Assembly: GCA_023451395.1 (NCBI GenBank)
Contig: JAEXZL010000026.1
Coordinates: 1-36,130, forward strand
Direction: 5' to 3'
Length of the DNA: 36,130 nucleotides
Source of the DNA: Bacillota bacterium
Lineage (GTDB): Bacteria; Bacillota; Clostridia; Clostridiales; Clostridiaceae
The translations under genes were made by a program, and so were the position numbers. Positions 1 through 9,144 of this stretch are shown in pieces. Position 1 is the stretch's first letter, and each line of letters opens with the position of its first letter. Below the pieces are notes generated by a model that saw nothing but the letters and a program-made list of their open reading frames with translations, searched no databases and was not told where the DNA came from.

Positions 1-638
1 CAACCTATGGAGTTTCTCCGGAGCTTGTACAGGGAGTTATAGCAGGAGGAATGGAAGCAATTTTTAAAGCTAAAGAAGGTGCAGAGGACGACAAAGATCT
101 TTGTGTTGAGGATTTAAAGGGCATTAACTTTACTTCAAAGGATGTTTTAGTAGGTTTAGCAGCAAGCGGAAGAACTCCATATGTTATAGGTGGCCTTGAG
201 TATGCCAATGAAATTGGAGCTGTTACAGTAGCAGTTTCCTGCAATCCTGACTCAGAGCTAGCTAAGGTTGCCAATATCTCCATAGCGCCTGTTGTAGGGC
301 CTGAAGTTATAACAGGATCTACAAGAATGAAATCCGGTACTGCTCAAAAGCTTGTATTAAATATGCTATCTACAGGAGCAATGATAAAGAATGGCAAGGT
401 CTTTGGAAATCTCATGGTGGATGTTAAGGCTACCAATGAAAAGCTAGTTGAAAGAGCTAAGGGTATTGTTATTCAGGCTACTGATGTATCAAGAGATGAA
501 GCTACAAAGGTATTAGAAGAAACAGGCTTTAATGTTAAGCTTTCTATATTAATGATCTTAGCAGGAATTTCCAAGGAAGAGGGAGAAAAGCGCTTAGAAG
601 AAACAAAAGGCCATATAGCAAAGGCTCTTAAGCTTTAA
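1..638 (+). CDS. murQ: N-acetylmuramic acid 6-phosphate etherase, 5'-truncated
   Basis: Cleaves the D-lactyl ether of MurNAc-6-phosphate to give GlcNAc-6-phosphate in cytoplasmic cell-wall recycling. The gene is cut by the window start; the first whole codon is at 3 and about 212 codons remain of the family's roughly 300. The visible part is the C-terminal portion of the SIS domain and the tail: TYGVSPELVQ at the edge, then AASGRTPYV, then the family signature GSTRMKSGTAQKLVLNML near codon 100. The ATG at 51 is internal (Met of AGGMEA), because the homologous sequence continues in frame upstream of it. The gene ends in TAA and is followed by a strong terminator, so it closes its operon. The assignment is firm; only the start is missing. 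Confidence 0.95.
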   Translation, partial: TYGVSPELVQGVIAGGMEAIFKAKEGAEDDKDLCVEDLKGINFTSKDVLVGLAASGRTPYVIGGLEYANEIGAVTVAVSCNPDSELAKVANISIAPVVGPEVITGSTRMKSGTAQKLVLNMLSTGAMIKNGKVFGNLMVDVKATNEKLVERAKGIVIQATDVSRDEATKVLEETGFNVKLSILMILAGISKEEGEKRLEETKGHIAKALKL

Positions 639-685
639 GTATATTCACATCTAGTATTATTTAATGTTAATATATTATTAAATTT

Positions 686-731
686 AGGGTTTTTTGAAAG
701 TAAATGCTTTCAAGGACCCTTTTCTTTTTCT
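686..731 (+). terminator. Rho-independent terminator after murQ
   Basis: AGGGTTTTTTGAAAG pairs with CTTTCAAGGACCCT across a TAAATG loop (14 pairs including two G-U, one bulged T), followed by the T-rich run TTTCTTTTT. It separates murQ from the uvrBA unit. Confidence 0.85.
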
Positions 732-832
732 AAATCTTAGAAGAGCAGATGCACCAAGAATCCATTATGAAGAGGTGGATTTTGTTCTTGTTTAAGGGAA
801 TAATAAATAATAACATTTAACAATTATTTTTC

Positions 833-861
833 TTGATTATTGAAATAAGTAGTATTAAAAT
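833..861 (+). promoter_or_regulatory. Candidate sigma-A promoter of uvrBA
   Basis: TTGATT (833-838) and TAAAAT (856-861) are separated by 17 nt, matching the housekeeping consensus at 4/6 and 5/6. Predicted initiation near 868 would place the LexA-box match just downstream of +1. No other pair with good spacing was seen in this AT-rich gap. Confidence 0.5.
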
Positions 862-871
862 TAAAGATATG

Positions 872-885
872 CGAACAAATGTTTT
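872..885 (+). promoter_or_regulatory. LexA (SOS) box upstream of uvrB
   Basis: CGAACAAATGTTTT matches the Gram-positive SOS box CGAAC-N4-GTTYN at all but one consensus position. It lies 26 nt before the uvrB start codon and just downstream of the candidate -10, a position where LexA would block initiation or early elongation. It is the only such box I found among the uvr genes; uvrC has none nearby. Confidence 0.7.
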
Positions 886-910
886 CATTATAAAGTAAAG
901 AGGTGATACA

Positions 911-2911
911 ATGGATTTTAAGATAAAATCTTCATATAAGCCTACGGGAGATCAGCCTCAGGCTATTGACAGCCTTGTGAAGTCCATAAAGGATGGGGAT
1001 AAGTTCCAGACTCTATTAGGAGTAACTGGTTCAGGTAAGACCTTTACCATGGCCAATATCATAGAGAGACTTCAGAGACCTGCTCTTGTACTTGCACATA
1101 ATAAGACCCTTGCAGCACAGCTTTGCTCAGAGTTTAAAGAGTTCTTCCCAGACAATATAGTAGAATATTTCGTATCCTATTATGATTATTATCAGCCAGA
1201 GGCTTATGTTCCTCAGACTGATACCTTTATAGAAAAGGACTCCTCTATAAATGATGAAATAGATAAGCTTAGGCACTCAGCCACTTCAGCTCTCTTAGAG
1301 AGAAGAGATGTAATAATTGTTGCCTCAGTATCCTGTATTTATGGACTTGGAAATCCAGAGGAATATGCTAAGCTCACCGTATCCTTAAGACAAGGAATGA
1401 TAAGAGACAGGGATGAGGTTATAAGAAAGCTTGTAGAAATACAGTATGAGAGAAATGATATAGATTTTGCCCGTGGAACCTTCAGGGTCAGGGGAGATTC
1501 TTTAGATATAATTCCTGCATCCTATTCAAATAAGGGGATCAGGGTAGAGTTTTTTGGAGATGAAATAGATAGAATAAGAGAATTTGATGTGCTAACAGGA
1601 AATATTTTAGGAGAAAGGCAGCATATTGCCATAACTCCTGCATCCCACTTTGCCACCTCAAGAGATAAGCTTGACGTTGCTATTAATAGGATTGAAGAGG
1701 AGCTTGAGGAAAGGTTAAGGGAGCTTATAGATGATGATAAGGCTCTAGAGGCTCAGAGGCTAAGGCAGAGGACTAATTATGATATTGAAATGATAAAGGA
1801 GATGGGATACTGCAGTGGTATAGAAAACTATTCTAGAATTCTTGACGGACGGGCTCCCGGGACGCCACCTCAGACTCTCATTGATTATTTTCCAAAGGAC
1901 TTTTTGTTATTTATAGATGAGAGCCATGTAACTCTTCCTCAGGTGAGGGCAATGTATGCTGGAGATCGATCAAGAAAGAATTCCCTAGTTGATTATGGTT
2001 TTAGGCTTCCTTCTGCCTTTGATAACAGACCTCTTAAATTTGAAGAGTTCGAGAGTAAACTTAATCAGGTGGTCTTTGTAAGTGCTACCCCCGCTGCCTA
2101 TGAACTGGAACATTCTAAGAATGTGGCGGAGCAGATAATAAGACCCACAGGACTTATCGATCCTGAGATTATCATAAGGCCTATAAAGGGCCAGATTGAT
2201 GATCTCTACGGAGAGATAAGAAAGACTACGGAGAAGGGCTTTAGAACTTTAGTAACTACATTAACTAAGAGAATGGCAGAAGATCTTACAAAATATTTAA
2301 AAGACTTAGGAGTTAAAACCACCTATATGCATTCAGATATAGATACCATAGAAAGAATGAAGATAATAAGAGATCTGAGGGTGGGGACCTATGATGTTTT
2401 AGTTGGAATTAATCTTTTAAGAGAGGGGCTTGATATTCCAGAGGTAGCACTAGTAGCCATTTTAGATGCTGATAAGGAAGGCTTTTTGAGATCTGAAACA
2501 TCACTTATTCAGACCATAGGAAGAGCTGCAAGAAACTCTGAAAGTAAGGTTATAATGTATGCGGATAATGTAACTAGATCTATGGAGAAATCCATAGGAG
2601 AGACAAATAGAAGAAGAGGAATACAGGTAGAATATAATAATAAGCATGGCATTACCCCTAAGACGATTATTAAGGATATCCGAGAGATTATTGAAGCTAC
2701 AAAGGCAGCAGAGGAGCAGGAGAGCTACAAGAGTAAGAGCAAGCTTCAAAGTTTTGAGGAAGCACTTAAGCAGGAACGTGGAACCTTGGATGACATAATA
2801 GCTAAATACCAAGCTGAGATGATGGAGGCTTCCAAGAATCTTCAGTTTGAAAGGGCTGCACATCTTAGGGACATGATTAAAGAACTTAAGAAAAAGAAAA
2901 AGGATAAATAA
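911..2911 (+). CDS. uvrB: Excinuclease ABC subunit B
   Basis: DNA-damage verification helicase of nucleotide excision repair; it is loaded by UvrA and then recruits UvrC for dual incision. The 666-residue protein is full length. Visible features are the Walker A loop GVTGSGKT at 37-44, the damage-probing beta-hairpin region with the YVSYYDYYQPEAY-type sequence near 90-100, the DEAD-box variant DESH at 336-339, a helicase C-terminal domain with QTIGRAAR, and a C-terminal UVR motif (LQFERAAHLRDMI) that contacts UvrC. The start has AGAGGTGATACA immediately before ATG. It shares a transcript with uvrA, whose start is 49 nt downstream, and is probably LexA controlled. Confidence 0.98.
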   Translation: MDFKIKSSYKPTGDQPQAIDSLVKSIKDGDKFQTLLGVTGSGKTFTMANIIERLQRPALVLAHNKTLAAQLCSEFKEFFPDNIVEYFVSYYDYYQPEAYVPQTDTFIEKDSSINDEIDKLRHSATSALLERRDVIIVASVSCIYGLGNPEEYAKLTVSLRQGMIRDRDEVIRKLVEIQYERNDIDFARGTFRVRGDSLDIIPASYSNKGIRVEFFGDEIDRIREFDVLTGNILGERQHIAITPASHFATSRDKLDVAINRIEEELEERLRELIDDDKALEAQRLRQRTNYDIEMIKEMGYCSGIENYSRILDGRAPGTPPQTLIDYFPKDFLLFIDESHVTLPQVRAMYAGDRSRKNSLVDYGFRLPSAFDNRPLKFEEFESKLNQVVFVSATPAAYELEHSKNVAEQIIRPTGLIDPEIIIRPIKGQIDDLYGEIRKTTEKGFRTLVTTLTKRMAEDLTKYLKDLGVKTTYMHSDIDTIERMKIIRDLRVGTYDVLVGINLLREGLDIPEVALVAILDADKEGFLRSETSLIQTIGRAARNSESKVIMYADNVTRSMEKSIGETNRRRGIQVEYNNKHGITPKTIIKDIREIIEATKAAEEQESYKSKSKLQSFEEALKQERGTLDDIIAKYQAEMMEASKNLQFERAAHLRDMIKELKKKKKDK

Positions 2912-2960
2912 AACAGGTATAAGGAAATTTTTAAATCACACCGGAGGTTTGGTACTAATT

Positions 2961-5783
2961 ATGAAAAATAATATTAAGATAAAGGGTGCTAAGGTTCATA
3001 ACTTAAAAAATGTTTCTTTGGAAATACCCAGAGATAAGCTAGTGGTTTTCACTGGGCTTTCAGGCTCCGGAAAATCATCTCTTGCCTTTGATACCTTATA
3101 TGCTGAAGGACAGAGAAGATATGTTGAATCCCTTTCTGCCTATGCAAGACAATTTCTAGGCCAGATGAATAAACCTGAAGTTGAAAGTATTGAAGGTCTT
3201 TCTCCAGCAATATCTATAGATCAAAAAACCACCAGTAGAAATCCCCGTTCAACGGTAGGAACCATTACTGAAATCTATGATTATTTGAGACTTTTATATG
3301 CGAAGGTTGGGGTTCCACACTGCCCAAAGTGTGGAAATGAAATAACTCAGCAAACAGTAGATCAGATAGTAGATAAGATTTTAGAGCTTCCAGAGAGAAC
3401 TAAAATTCAGATTCTTGCCCCTATTATAAGAGGAAGAAAGGGTATCCATGAAAAGGTTCTAGAGGATATAAAGAAAAATGGTTATATCAGAGCAAGAATT
3501 GATGGTGAGGTTATTGATCTTACAGAGGAAGAGGTTAATCTAGAAAAAAATATTAAGCACACCATTGAAGCAGTAATAGATAGATTGGTAGTTAGAGAGG
3601 GTATAGGAAAAAGGCTCTCAGATTCTATTGAAATGGCTCTAAAGCTGGCAGATGGCTTAGTTATTGTTAATATCATAGATGGAGAGGATATGCTCTTTTC
3701 CGAAAAATTTGCCTGTGCTGACTGTGGTATTAGCATAGATGAGCTTGCACCAAGACTGTTTTCCTTCAACTCACCCTTTGGTAAATGCGACCGCTGTGAT
3801 GGACTAGGTACACTATTAGAAATCGATGAGGACTTGGTAATCCCTGATAAGAGCAAAAGCATTATGGAGGGAGCCATAGCTACCTGGGGAGATGGAAGAT
3901 TAAAGGAGGATTCTTGGACTTTCAGTATTTTAAAAGCTCTAAGCAAAAAGTATAAGTTTGACTTAAGCACTCCTATAAAGGACCTGCCTCCAAAGGTTGT
4001 GGATATACTTCTCTATGGAACTAAGGGAGAGAAGATTAAAGTAAAATATCAAAGAGATTATTCCTCTGGGGAGTTTTATCACAATTTTGAAGGGGAGATA
4101 AACTCTCTAAAGAGAAGATACATGGAGACTAGCTCTGATGCTATAAAAGCTGAAATAGAGCAGTTTATGAGTGATAATCCTTGCCCTAAATGCAAAGGAG
4201 CAAGGCTGAAGGCAGAGGCTCTAGCAGTGACAGTAGGAAAGAAAAATATCCATGATTTTACAAAGCTTTCCATTAGGGATGAGCTTTCTTATGTGGATTC
4301 ATTGGAGTTCTCAGAAAAAGACCAGATAATAAGCAGTCAGATAATCAAAGAAATAAGAAGCAGATTAAAGTTCTTAATAGATGTAGGCCTTGATTATCTT
4401 GATTTAGCCAGAAATTCCGGCACCCTCTCTGGAGGAGAATCCCAAAGAATAAGGCTTGCCACTCAGATAGGCTCTAGCCTTATGGGGGTTCTGTATATTC
4501 TAGATGAGCCTAGTATAGGACTTCATCAAAGGGATAATGATAGGCTAATAAAAACCTTAAAGCATCTTAGGGATTTAGGAAATACCCTAGTGGTGGTGGA
4601 GCATGACGAGGACACCATAAAAGAAGCTGATTATATTGTAGACATAGGTCCTGGTGCAGGAGAGCATGGAGGAGAGGTAATTGCTGCAGGAACCTTAGAG
4701 GAAATAAAGAAGGTTAAGGAGTCCATTACCGCTCAATATCTTACAGGGGAAAAGACAATACCTGTACCGGAGAATAGAAGAAGTGGAAATGGAAATAAGC
4801 TAGTTATAAAGGGAGGAGTAGAAAATAATCTTAAAAATGTTTCTGCTGAGATTCCCTTAGGAACGCTTACCTTAGTTACAGGTGTTTCTGGTTCCGGTAA
4901 GAGTACTTTAATTAATGAAATACTATATAAAGGCTTAAATAAGCTTGTAAATAATTCTAGAGTTATTCCTGGTAAGCATAAGGAAATATTAGGCTATGAG
5001 AACATTGATAAAATAATAGACATTGATCAAAGCCCAATAGGAAGGACACCAAGATCAAATCCTGCAACCTATACAGGAACCTTTGATATTATAAGAGAAC
5101 TTTTCTCAAATACCCCTGAGGCTAAGATGAGAGGCTACAAGCCAGGACGATTTAGCTTTAATGTTAAAGGAGGGCGCTGTGAAGCTTGTAGCGGTGACGG
5201 AATCATAAAAATTGAAATGCAGTTTTTATCTGATGTTTATGTTCCTTGTGAGGTATGTAAGGGTAAGCGTTATAACCGAGAGACCTTGGAGGTTAAATAC
5301 AAGGGGAAGAATATAGACGATATCCTTAATATGACTGTAGAAGAATCTTTAAGCTTCTTTGAGAGCTTACCGAGAATAAAGAATAAACTTCAGACTCTCC
5401 ATGATGTGGGACTTGGATATATAAGGCTTGGCCAACCTTCTACACAGCTTTCTGGAGGAGAGGCTCAGAGAATTAAGCTTGCCTATGAGCTATCAAAAAG
5501 AAGCACTGGAAAGACCTTATATATTCTAGACGAACCTAGCACCGGTCTCCACATTGATGATGTTAAAAGGCTAATAGCAATACTTCAGAGGCTGGTGGAG
5601 CTGGGAAATACCGTTGTGGTAATAGAGCATAATCTTGACATAATTAAATGTGCCGATTATATAATTGATTTAGGACCAGAAGGCGGAGATAAAGGGGGAA
5701 CTATAATTGCAAAGGGTACTCCCGAAGCTATAGCAGCAAATAAAAAGTCCTATACTGGTGAATATTTAAAGAGGGTTCTTTAA
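2961..5783 (+). CDS. uvrA: Excinuclease ABC subunit A
   Basis: Damage-sensing ATPase of nucleotide excision repair, with two ABC modules. With ATG 2961 as start it has 940 residues, the usual size. It shows Walker A GLSGSGKS (32-39), an inserted zinc module beginning CPKCG, a CADC...CDRC region, ABC signature LSGGESQRIRLA with Walker B LYILDEP, a second Walker A GVSGSGKST, a second zinc finger (CEAC...CEVC) and a second signature LSGGEAQRIKLA. A TTG lies in frame at 2949 but only one nt after GGAGG (2943-2947), too close to use. ATG 2961 is 13 nt away, slightly long, but gives the family N terminus IKIKGAKVHNLKN. Cotranscribed with uvrB. Confidence 0.98.
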   Translation: MKNNIKIKGAKVHNLKNVSLEIPRDKLVVFTGLSGSGKSSLAFDTLYAEGQRRYVESLSAYARQFLGQMNKPEVESIEGLSPAISIDQKTTSRNPRSTVGTITEIYDYLRLLYAKVGVPHCPKCGNEITQQTVDQIVDKILELPERTKIQILAPIIRGRKGIHEKVLEDIKKNGYIRARIDGEVIDLTEEEVNLEKNIKHTIEAVIDRLVVREGIGKRLSDSIEMALKLADGLVIVNIIDGEDMLFSEKFACADCGISIDELAPRLFSFNSPFGKCDRCDGLGTLLEIDEDLVIPDKSKSIMEGAIATWGDGRLKEDSWTFSILKALSKKYKFDLSTPIKDLPPKVVDILLYGTKGEKIKVKYQRDYSSGEFYHNFEGEINSLKRRYMETSSDAIKAEIEQFMSDNPCPKCKGARLKAEALAVTVGKKNIHDFTKLSIRDELSYVDSLEFSEKDQIISSQIIKEIRSRLKFLIDVGLDYLDLARNSGTLSGGESQRIRLATQIGSSLMGVLYILDEPSIGLHQRDNDRLIKTLKHLRDLGNTLVVVEHDEDTIKEADYIVDIGPGAGEHGGEVIAAGTLEEIKKVKESITAQYLTGEKTIPVPENRRSGNGNKLVIKGGVENNLKNVSAEIPLGTLTLVTGVSGSGKSTLINEILYKGLNKLVNNSRVIPGKHKEILGYENIDKIIDIDQSPIGRTPRSNPATYTGTFDIIRELFSNTPEAKMRGYKPGRFSFNVKGGRCEACSGDGIIKIEMQFLSDVYVPCEVCKGKRYNRETLEVKYKGKNIDDILNMTVEESLSFFESLPRIKNKLQTLHDVGLGYIRLGQPSTQLSGGEAQRIKLAYELSKRSTGKTLYILDEPSTGLHIDDVKRLIAILQRLVELGNTVVVIEHNLDIIKCADYIIDLGPEGGDKGGTIIAKGTPEAIAANKKSYTGEYLKRVL

Positions 5784-5816
5784 AGCAAAGAAAAATAATT
5801 TTAATAATAAGGCAAG

Positions 5817-5852
5817 GGCTGGGTAAAATAATTATGAACTCAGCCTTTTCTA
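5817..5852 (+). terminator. Terminator after uvrA
   Basis: GGCTGGGT pairs with ACTCAGCC (8 bp, one G-U) around a 13-nt loop, followed by TTTTCT. The U-tract is short, so some read-through into the next unit is possible. Confidence 0.65.
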
Positions 5853-5868
5853 ACTTCTGGCAAATTAT

Positions 5869-5898
5869 TTCACTTAATTGTGATTTATAGTGTATAAT
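5869..5898 (+). promoter_or_regulatory. Candidate promoter of the FHA-SEDS-PBP-uvrC unit
   Basis: TTCACT (5869-5874), an 18-nt spacer and a perfect TATAAT (5893-5898), leaving a leader of about 75 nt before the FHA gene. The -35 matches consensus at 4/6. It follows the uvrA terminator directly, consistent with a new transcription unit. Confidence 0.5.
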
Positions 5899-5982
5899 CT
5901 AAGTAGTCTAATATATAATTATAGAGATTAACCTCTATTAAGAAGTAAGAGAAGAATTATTTAATATATATGGAGTGATATT

Positions 5983-6426
5983 ATGGATTTTATGAAATTA
6001 CTTAGCTTTGTCTTTACTATTGCGTTTATAGTGATAATATATTTTATTATTATTTATGCTTTGAAGATTATGTCTAGAGATGTGAAGGTAGGCAATAGTA
6101 GAAAAAAAAGCGAAATAACTGATTATGACTTAGGCCTTGAAATTTTAAATCCTGGTGATAATGAAAATCTTAAAAAGGGATCAGTTGTACCTATAAGAGG
6201 CATTATTTCCCTAGGAAGAAAAGAGGACAATACCATAGTTTTATCTGATCAGTATATTTCTGGTAATCATGCTAAGATATTTATTAAAAATAGAGATTAC
6301 ATTTTGGAGGATTTAGATAGCACTAATGGAACCTTTTTAAATGGTAACAGGATATATGGACGAGTAAAACTGGAGGAAGAAGACGAAATAACCATGGGTA
6401 GTTTGACCTTAAAAGTTATAGGATAG
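5983..6426 (+). CDS. Membrane-anchored FHA domain protein
   Basis: A 147-residue protein with one N-terminal transmembrane segment (about residues 7-28), a charged linker, and a C-terminal forkhead-associated domain (about 70-147). The FHA hallmarks are present: LGRKEDN with the binding Gly-Arg, ISGNHA (Ser/His phosphothreonine-contact motif), and DSTNGTFLNG. FHA domains bind phosphothreonine peptides, so this one is expected to read Ser/Thr-kinase phosphorylation at the membrane. It lies 12 nt before a SEDS glycosyltransferase and then a class B PBP. In Actinobacteria an FHA protein is likewise encoded beside rodA/pbpA, so regulation of wall synthesis by phosphorylation is a reasonable inference. 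The partner is not known here. Confidence 0.88.
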   Translation: MDFMKLLSFVFTIAFIVIIYFIIIYALKIMSRDVKVGNSRKKSEITDYDLGLEILNPGDNENLKKGSVVPIRGIISLGRKEDNTIVLSDQYISGNHAKIFIKNRDYILEDLDSTNGTFLNGNRIYGRVKLEEEDEITMGSLTLKVIG

Positions 6427-6438
6427 TAGGTGATTTAG

Positions 6439-7638
6439 TTGAGAAGCTCAAAAAATGAAAGGCGTATGCTTTTTTTAACATATCTTCTTTGTTTTGCTTT
6501 ATTTTTAAACCTTGCATTATTAAAGCAGCCTATAGATAAAGGAGCTTTAATAATGGCAGGAGTGATGTGCCTTATCATAGGTTATTCGCATTTTATAATT
6601 AGAAAATTCTATCCAGATGGAGATAAGTATATTTTAATTTTTTCAAGTATTTTGGCTATAGTGGGAATAGCTATGCTCTATAGAATAGATATGATGAAAT
6701 CTATAAAACAGGTGATTTGGTTTGTATTAGGGATGGCTGCTTATATTCTCATTGTGGTTTTACTTCCAGATCTTAAGAGATTTTTTAAATATAAATATGT
6801 CTATATGGGCGGTACCTTATTATTTATGAGTATGGCCACTTTTATAGGAAAAGAAATTTATGGAGCTAAAAACTGGGTCTTTGTGGGAGGTTTTGGCTTT
6901 CAGCCCTCGGAGCTTGGTAAGATATTTCTAATTCTATATCTAGCTTCAGCTTTAAGAAATAATCAGTCCTTTAAACAGCTAATAGAGCCTGCTATTATTG
7001 TGATGATATCCTTAGGCTTTATGGTGCTGCAAAGAGATTTAGGCTCTGCTCTTATAATCTTTGGTATTGCAATTACAGTTTTATATATAGCTACTGCCAA
7101 GTTTAAGTATATAGCAGCTTGTCTCGGGCTTTTCAGTATAGGAGCAGTTATAAGCTATAAAATCTTTTCCCATATTCAAAGAAGAGTCATGATATGGAGA
7201 GATCCTTGGCAGTATGCCAATGATGAAAGCTATCAGATAGTTCAGGGGCTTATAGCCATATCTTCAGGTGGCCTTTTTGGTTTAGGCCTTGGGCAAGGAT
7301 ATCCTCAGTGGGTTCCTGTTAACTACAGCGATTATATATTTGCAGTTATTGTGGAGGAGCTTGGAGTTATTACTGCCGTAGGAATTATAATAATATATTT
7401 CCTTTTATGCTATAGAAGCATGAGAGCAGCATTAAAGGCAGAGGATGGGTTTTCCCAGCTTTCTGCAGTGGGCTTTTCTGCTATGATTGCTTCACAGGTC
7501 TTAGTAATTATAGGAGGGGTTTTTAATATCATACCTCTTACTGGAATAACTCTGCCTCTCATAAGCTATGGTGGAAGCTCTATGCTTACCATGTTTTTTG
7601 CTTTAGGAATTCTTCAAAAGATATCCGAGGAGGGGTAA
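6439..7638 (+). CDS. SEDS peptidoglycan glycosyltransferase (FtsW/RodA/SpoVE family)
   Basis: A polytopic membrane protein of 399 residues that polymerises lipid II into glycan strands together with a class B PBP. Family signatures are GAKNWVFVGG near 142, FQPSELGK near 154, the extracytoplasmic loop RDPWQYANDESYQ, GGLFGLGLGQG, EELGV and, near the end, IPLTGITLPLISYGGSSM. The start is TTG at 6439, supported by TAGGTGAT eight residues of RNA earlier; no ATG fits the N terminus. It is one nt from the next gene, the PBP partner. Sequence alone does not tell whether it acts in division, elongation or sporulation, so no symbol is given. Confidence 0.92.
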   Translation: MRSSKNERRMLFLTYLLCFALFLNLALLKQPIDKGALIMAGVMCLIIGYSHFIIRKFYPDGDKYILIFSSILAIVGIAMLYRIDMMKSIKQVIWFVLGMAAYILIVVLLPDLKRFFKYKYVYMGGTLLFMSMATFIGKEIYGAKNWVFVGGFGFQPSELGKIFLILYLASALRNNQSFKQLIEPAIIVMISLGFMVLQRDLGSALIIFGIAITVLYIATAKFKYIAACLGLFSIGAVISYKIFSHIQRRVMIWRDPWQYANDESYQIVQGLIAISSGGLFGLGLGQGYPQWVPVNYSDYIFAVIVEELGVITAVGIIIIYFLLCYRSMRAALKAEDGFSQLSAVGFSAMIASQVLVIIGGVFNIIPLTGITLPLISYGGSSMLTMFFALGILQKISEEG

Positions 7639-7639
7639 A

Positions 7640-9109
7640 ATGGATAAGGACTTAAGAAAGGGAATAAAAAGAGTATTAGTAGTATTTTTATTTTTATTTA
7701 TAGCACTTATCTCCTATATAGGCTATTTTCAGCTTTTTAAGGCTGATGCTATTGCATCTCGTCAGGAAAATAAGAGGCTTTGGGCTAAAAGAAATGAGGT
7801 CACCCGTGGGGTGATTTATGATAGAAATAAGGGTGTATTAGCAGAAACAGTGGAGAAAACTGAGCTTACTCAGAAAAGAAGCTATCCTCAGGGAGAGCTT
7901 TTTGCTCATATTGTAGGCTATGTTGACCAGAGGTATGGTTTGGCTGGATTAGAAAGCAAATTTGATGAAGAGCTCATAAGCTACAGTATTGTAGAAAGAA
8001 GCGTCAGTTCTCTTTTGGACCTCTTTAATAGAGAGGCCTTTGGCAGCAGAACTAAGGAAGTGGAAAAGAAGGGAAACAACTTAATTACTACCTTAGATAC
8101 AGATATACAGAAGGCTGCCTTTAATGCCTTAGGCACAAACAAGGGCGCAGTAGTGGTCTTAAATCCAAGAACAGGAGAGATCATTGCCAGTGTTTCAAAG
8201 CCTTCTTATGATACTAATAATTTAGATAAGCTATGGGAGAGTCTCAATACTGATGAGAAAAATACTCCTCTCATAAATAGAGCTACAACGGGATTGTATC
8301 CACCTGGATCAACCTTTAAGGTAATTACAACAGCCAGTGCCTTAGAAAATATTAAAGATGCTACATCAAGGATTTTTAAGGATACAGGAAAGATAGAATT
8401 TCAGGATGGAAGCAGTCTAAACAACTTTAACAATAAGGCTAATGGAAACATTAACTTAAAAAAGGCCATGTCTGTATCTTCCAATTTTGTCTATGGAAGC
8501 TTAGCTATGGAGCTTGGCAACGATAAGCTTAAGACCACGGCTGAAGCCTTTGGCTTTAATAAAAGCCTCAAGGATTTAGATATACCTATATCCACTAGCC
8601 GTTTTCCAAGCTTAGAAAACTACGAGGTTGGTAACATTGCCCAAACTGGTATAGGACAGAGCAGTATTCTATCTACCCCCATGCAGATGGCTATGGTGGC
8701 TTCTGCTATAGCTAATGATGGAGTAATAATGAAGCCTACTCTTATAAAGGAGATTGTAACCAGTGGAGGCAGAGTAAAGAAATCTTTAGAGCCGGAAGCA
8801 TTATATAATGCCATATCTTCAGAAAATGCCTCTATCATCAAGGAATATATGGTTGGAGTTGTTCAGGATAGAATTAAATCTAGCTGGAAGAACGTCTTTA
8901 ATGGATTAGATGCAGCAGGAAAGACCGGTACTGCAGACTATAAGCTTTCTACTGGAGAAGATGCCGTGCCTCATGCTTGGTTTATAGGCTTTGCTCCTGC
9001 AGATGATCCTCAGGTGGCTATAGCCGTTATAGTGGAAAATGGGGGTACAGGTGGAACCACTGCAGCTGCAGTGGCAGGAAAGGTATTAAAGGCTGCTTTA
9101 GGAAAATAA
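7640..9109 (+). CDS. Class B penicillin-binding protein (transpeptidase)
   Basis: A D,D-transpeptidase that crosslinks glycan strands, presumably working with the adjacent SEDS protein. The 489-residue protein has an N-terminal transmembrane anchor (about 11-32), a reduced dimerisation/pedestal region (about 40-150), and a complete penicillin-binding domain: SxxK as S224-T-F-K227, SxN as S280-S-N282, and K428-T-G430. It is shorter than typical PBP2/PBP3 (around 600-700), mostly because the pedestal is small, a pattern seen in SEDS-linked PBPs such as PbpA. The SD GAGGAGGGG lies in the end of the SEDS gene and one nt separates the two genes, so translation is probably coupled. uvrC follows without a visible terminator. 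Confidence 0.93.
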   Translation: MDKDLRKGIKRVLVVFLFLFIALISYIGYFQLFKADAIASRQENKRLWAKRNEVTRGVIYDRNKGVLAETVEKTELTQKRSYPQGELFAHIVGYVDQRYGLAGLESKFDEELISYSIVERSVSSLLDLFNREAFGSRTKEVEKKGNNLITTLDTDIQKAAFNALGTNKGAVVVLNPRTGEIIASVSKPSYDTNNLDKLWESLNTDEKNTPLINRATTGLYPPGSTFKVITTASALENIKDATSRIFKDTGKIEFQDGSSLNNFNNKANGNINLKKAMSVSSNFVYGSLAMELGNDKLKTTAEAFGFNKSLKDLDIPISTSRFPSLENYEVGNIAQTGIGQSSILSTPMQMAMVASAIANDGVIMKPTLIKEIVTSGGRVKKSLEPEALYNAISSENASIIKEYMVGVVQDRIKSSWKNVFNGLDAAGKTGTADYKLSTGEDAVPHAWFIGFAPADDPQVAIAVIVENGGTGGTTAAAVAGKVLKAALGK

Positions 9110-9144
9110 TAGATGAAAACTAATGAAGAAATGGAGGGATTGTT

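Noticed and set aside
748..795. Hairpin (CAAGAATCCA / TGGATT...TTCTTG) upstream of uvrB
   Set aside because: Interrupted by a bulge and not followed by a T-run or known motif; not a terminator or a recognised riboswitch.
2949..2960. TTG start for uvrA four codons upstream
   Set aside because: It is one nt from the Shine-Dalgarno, too close; ATG 2961 matches the family N terminus.
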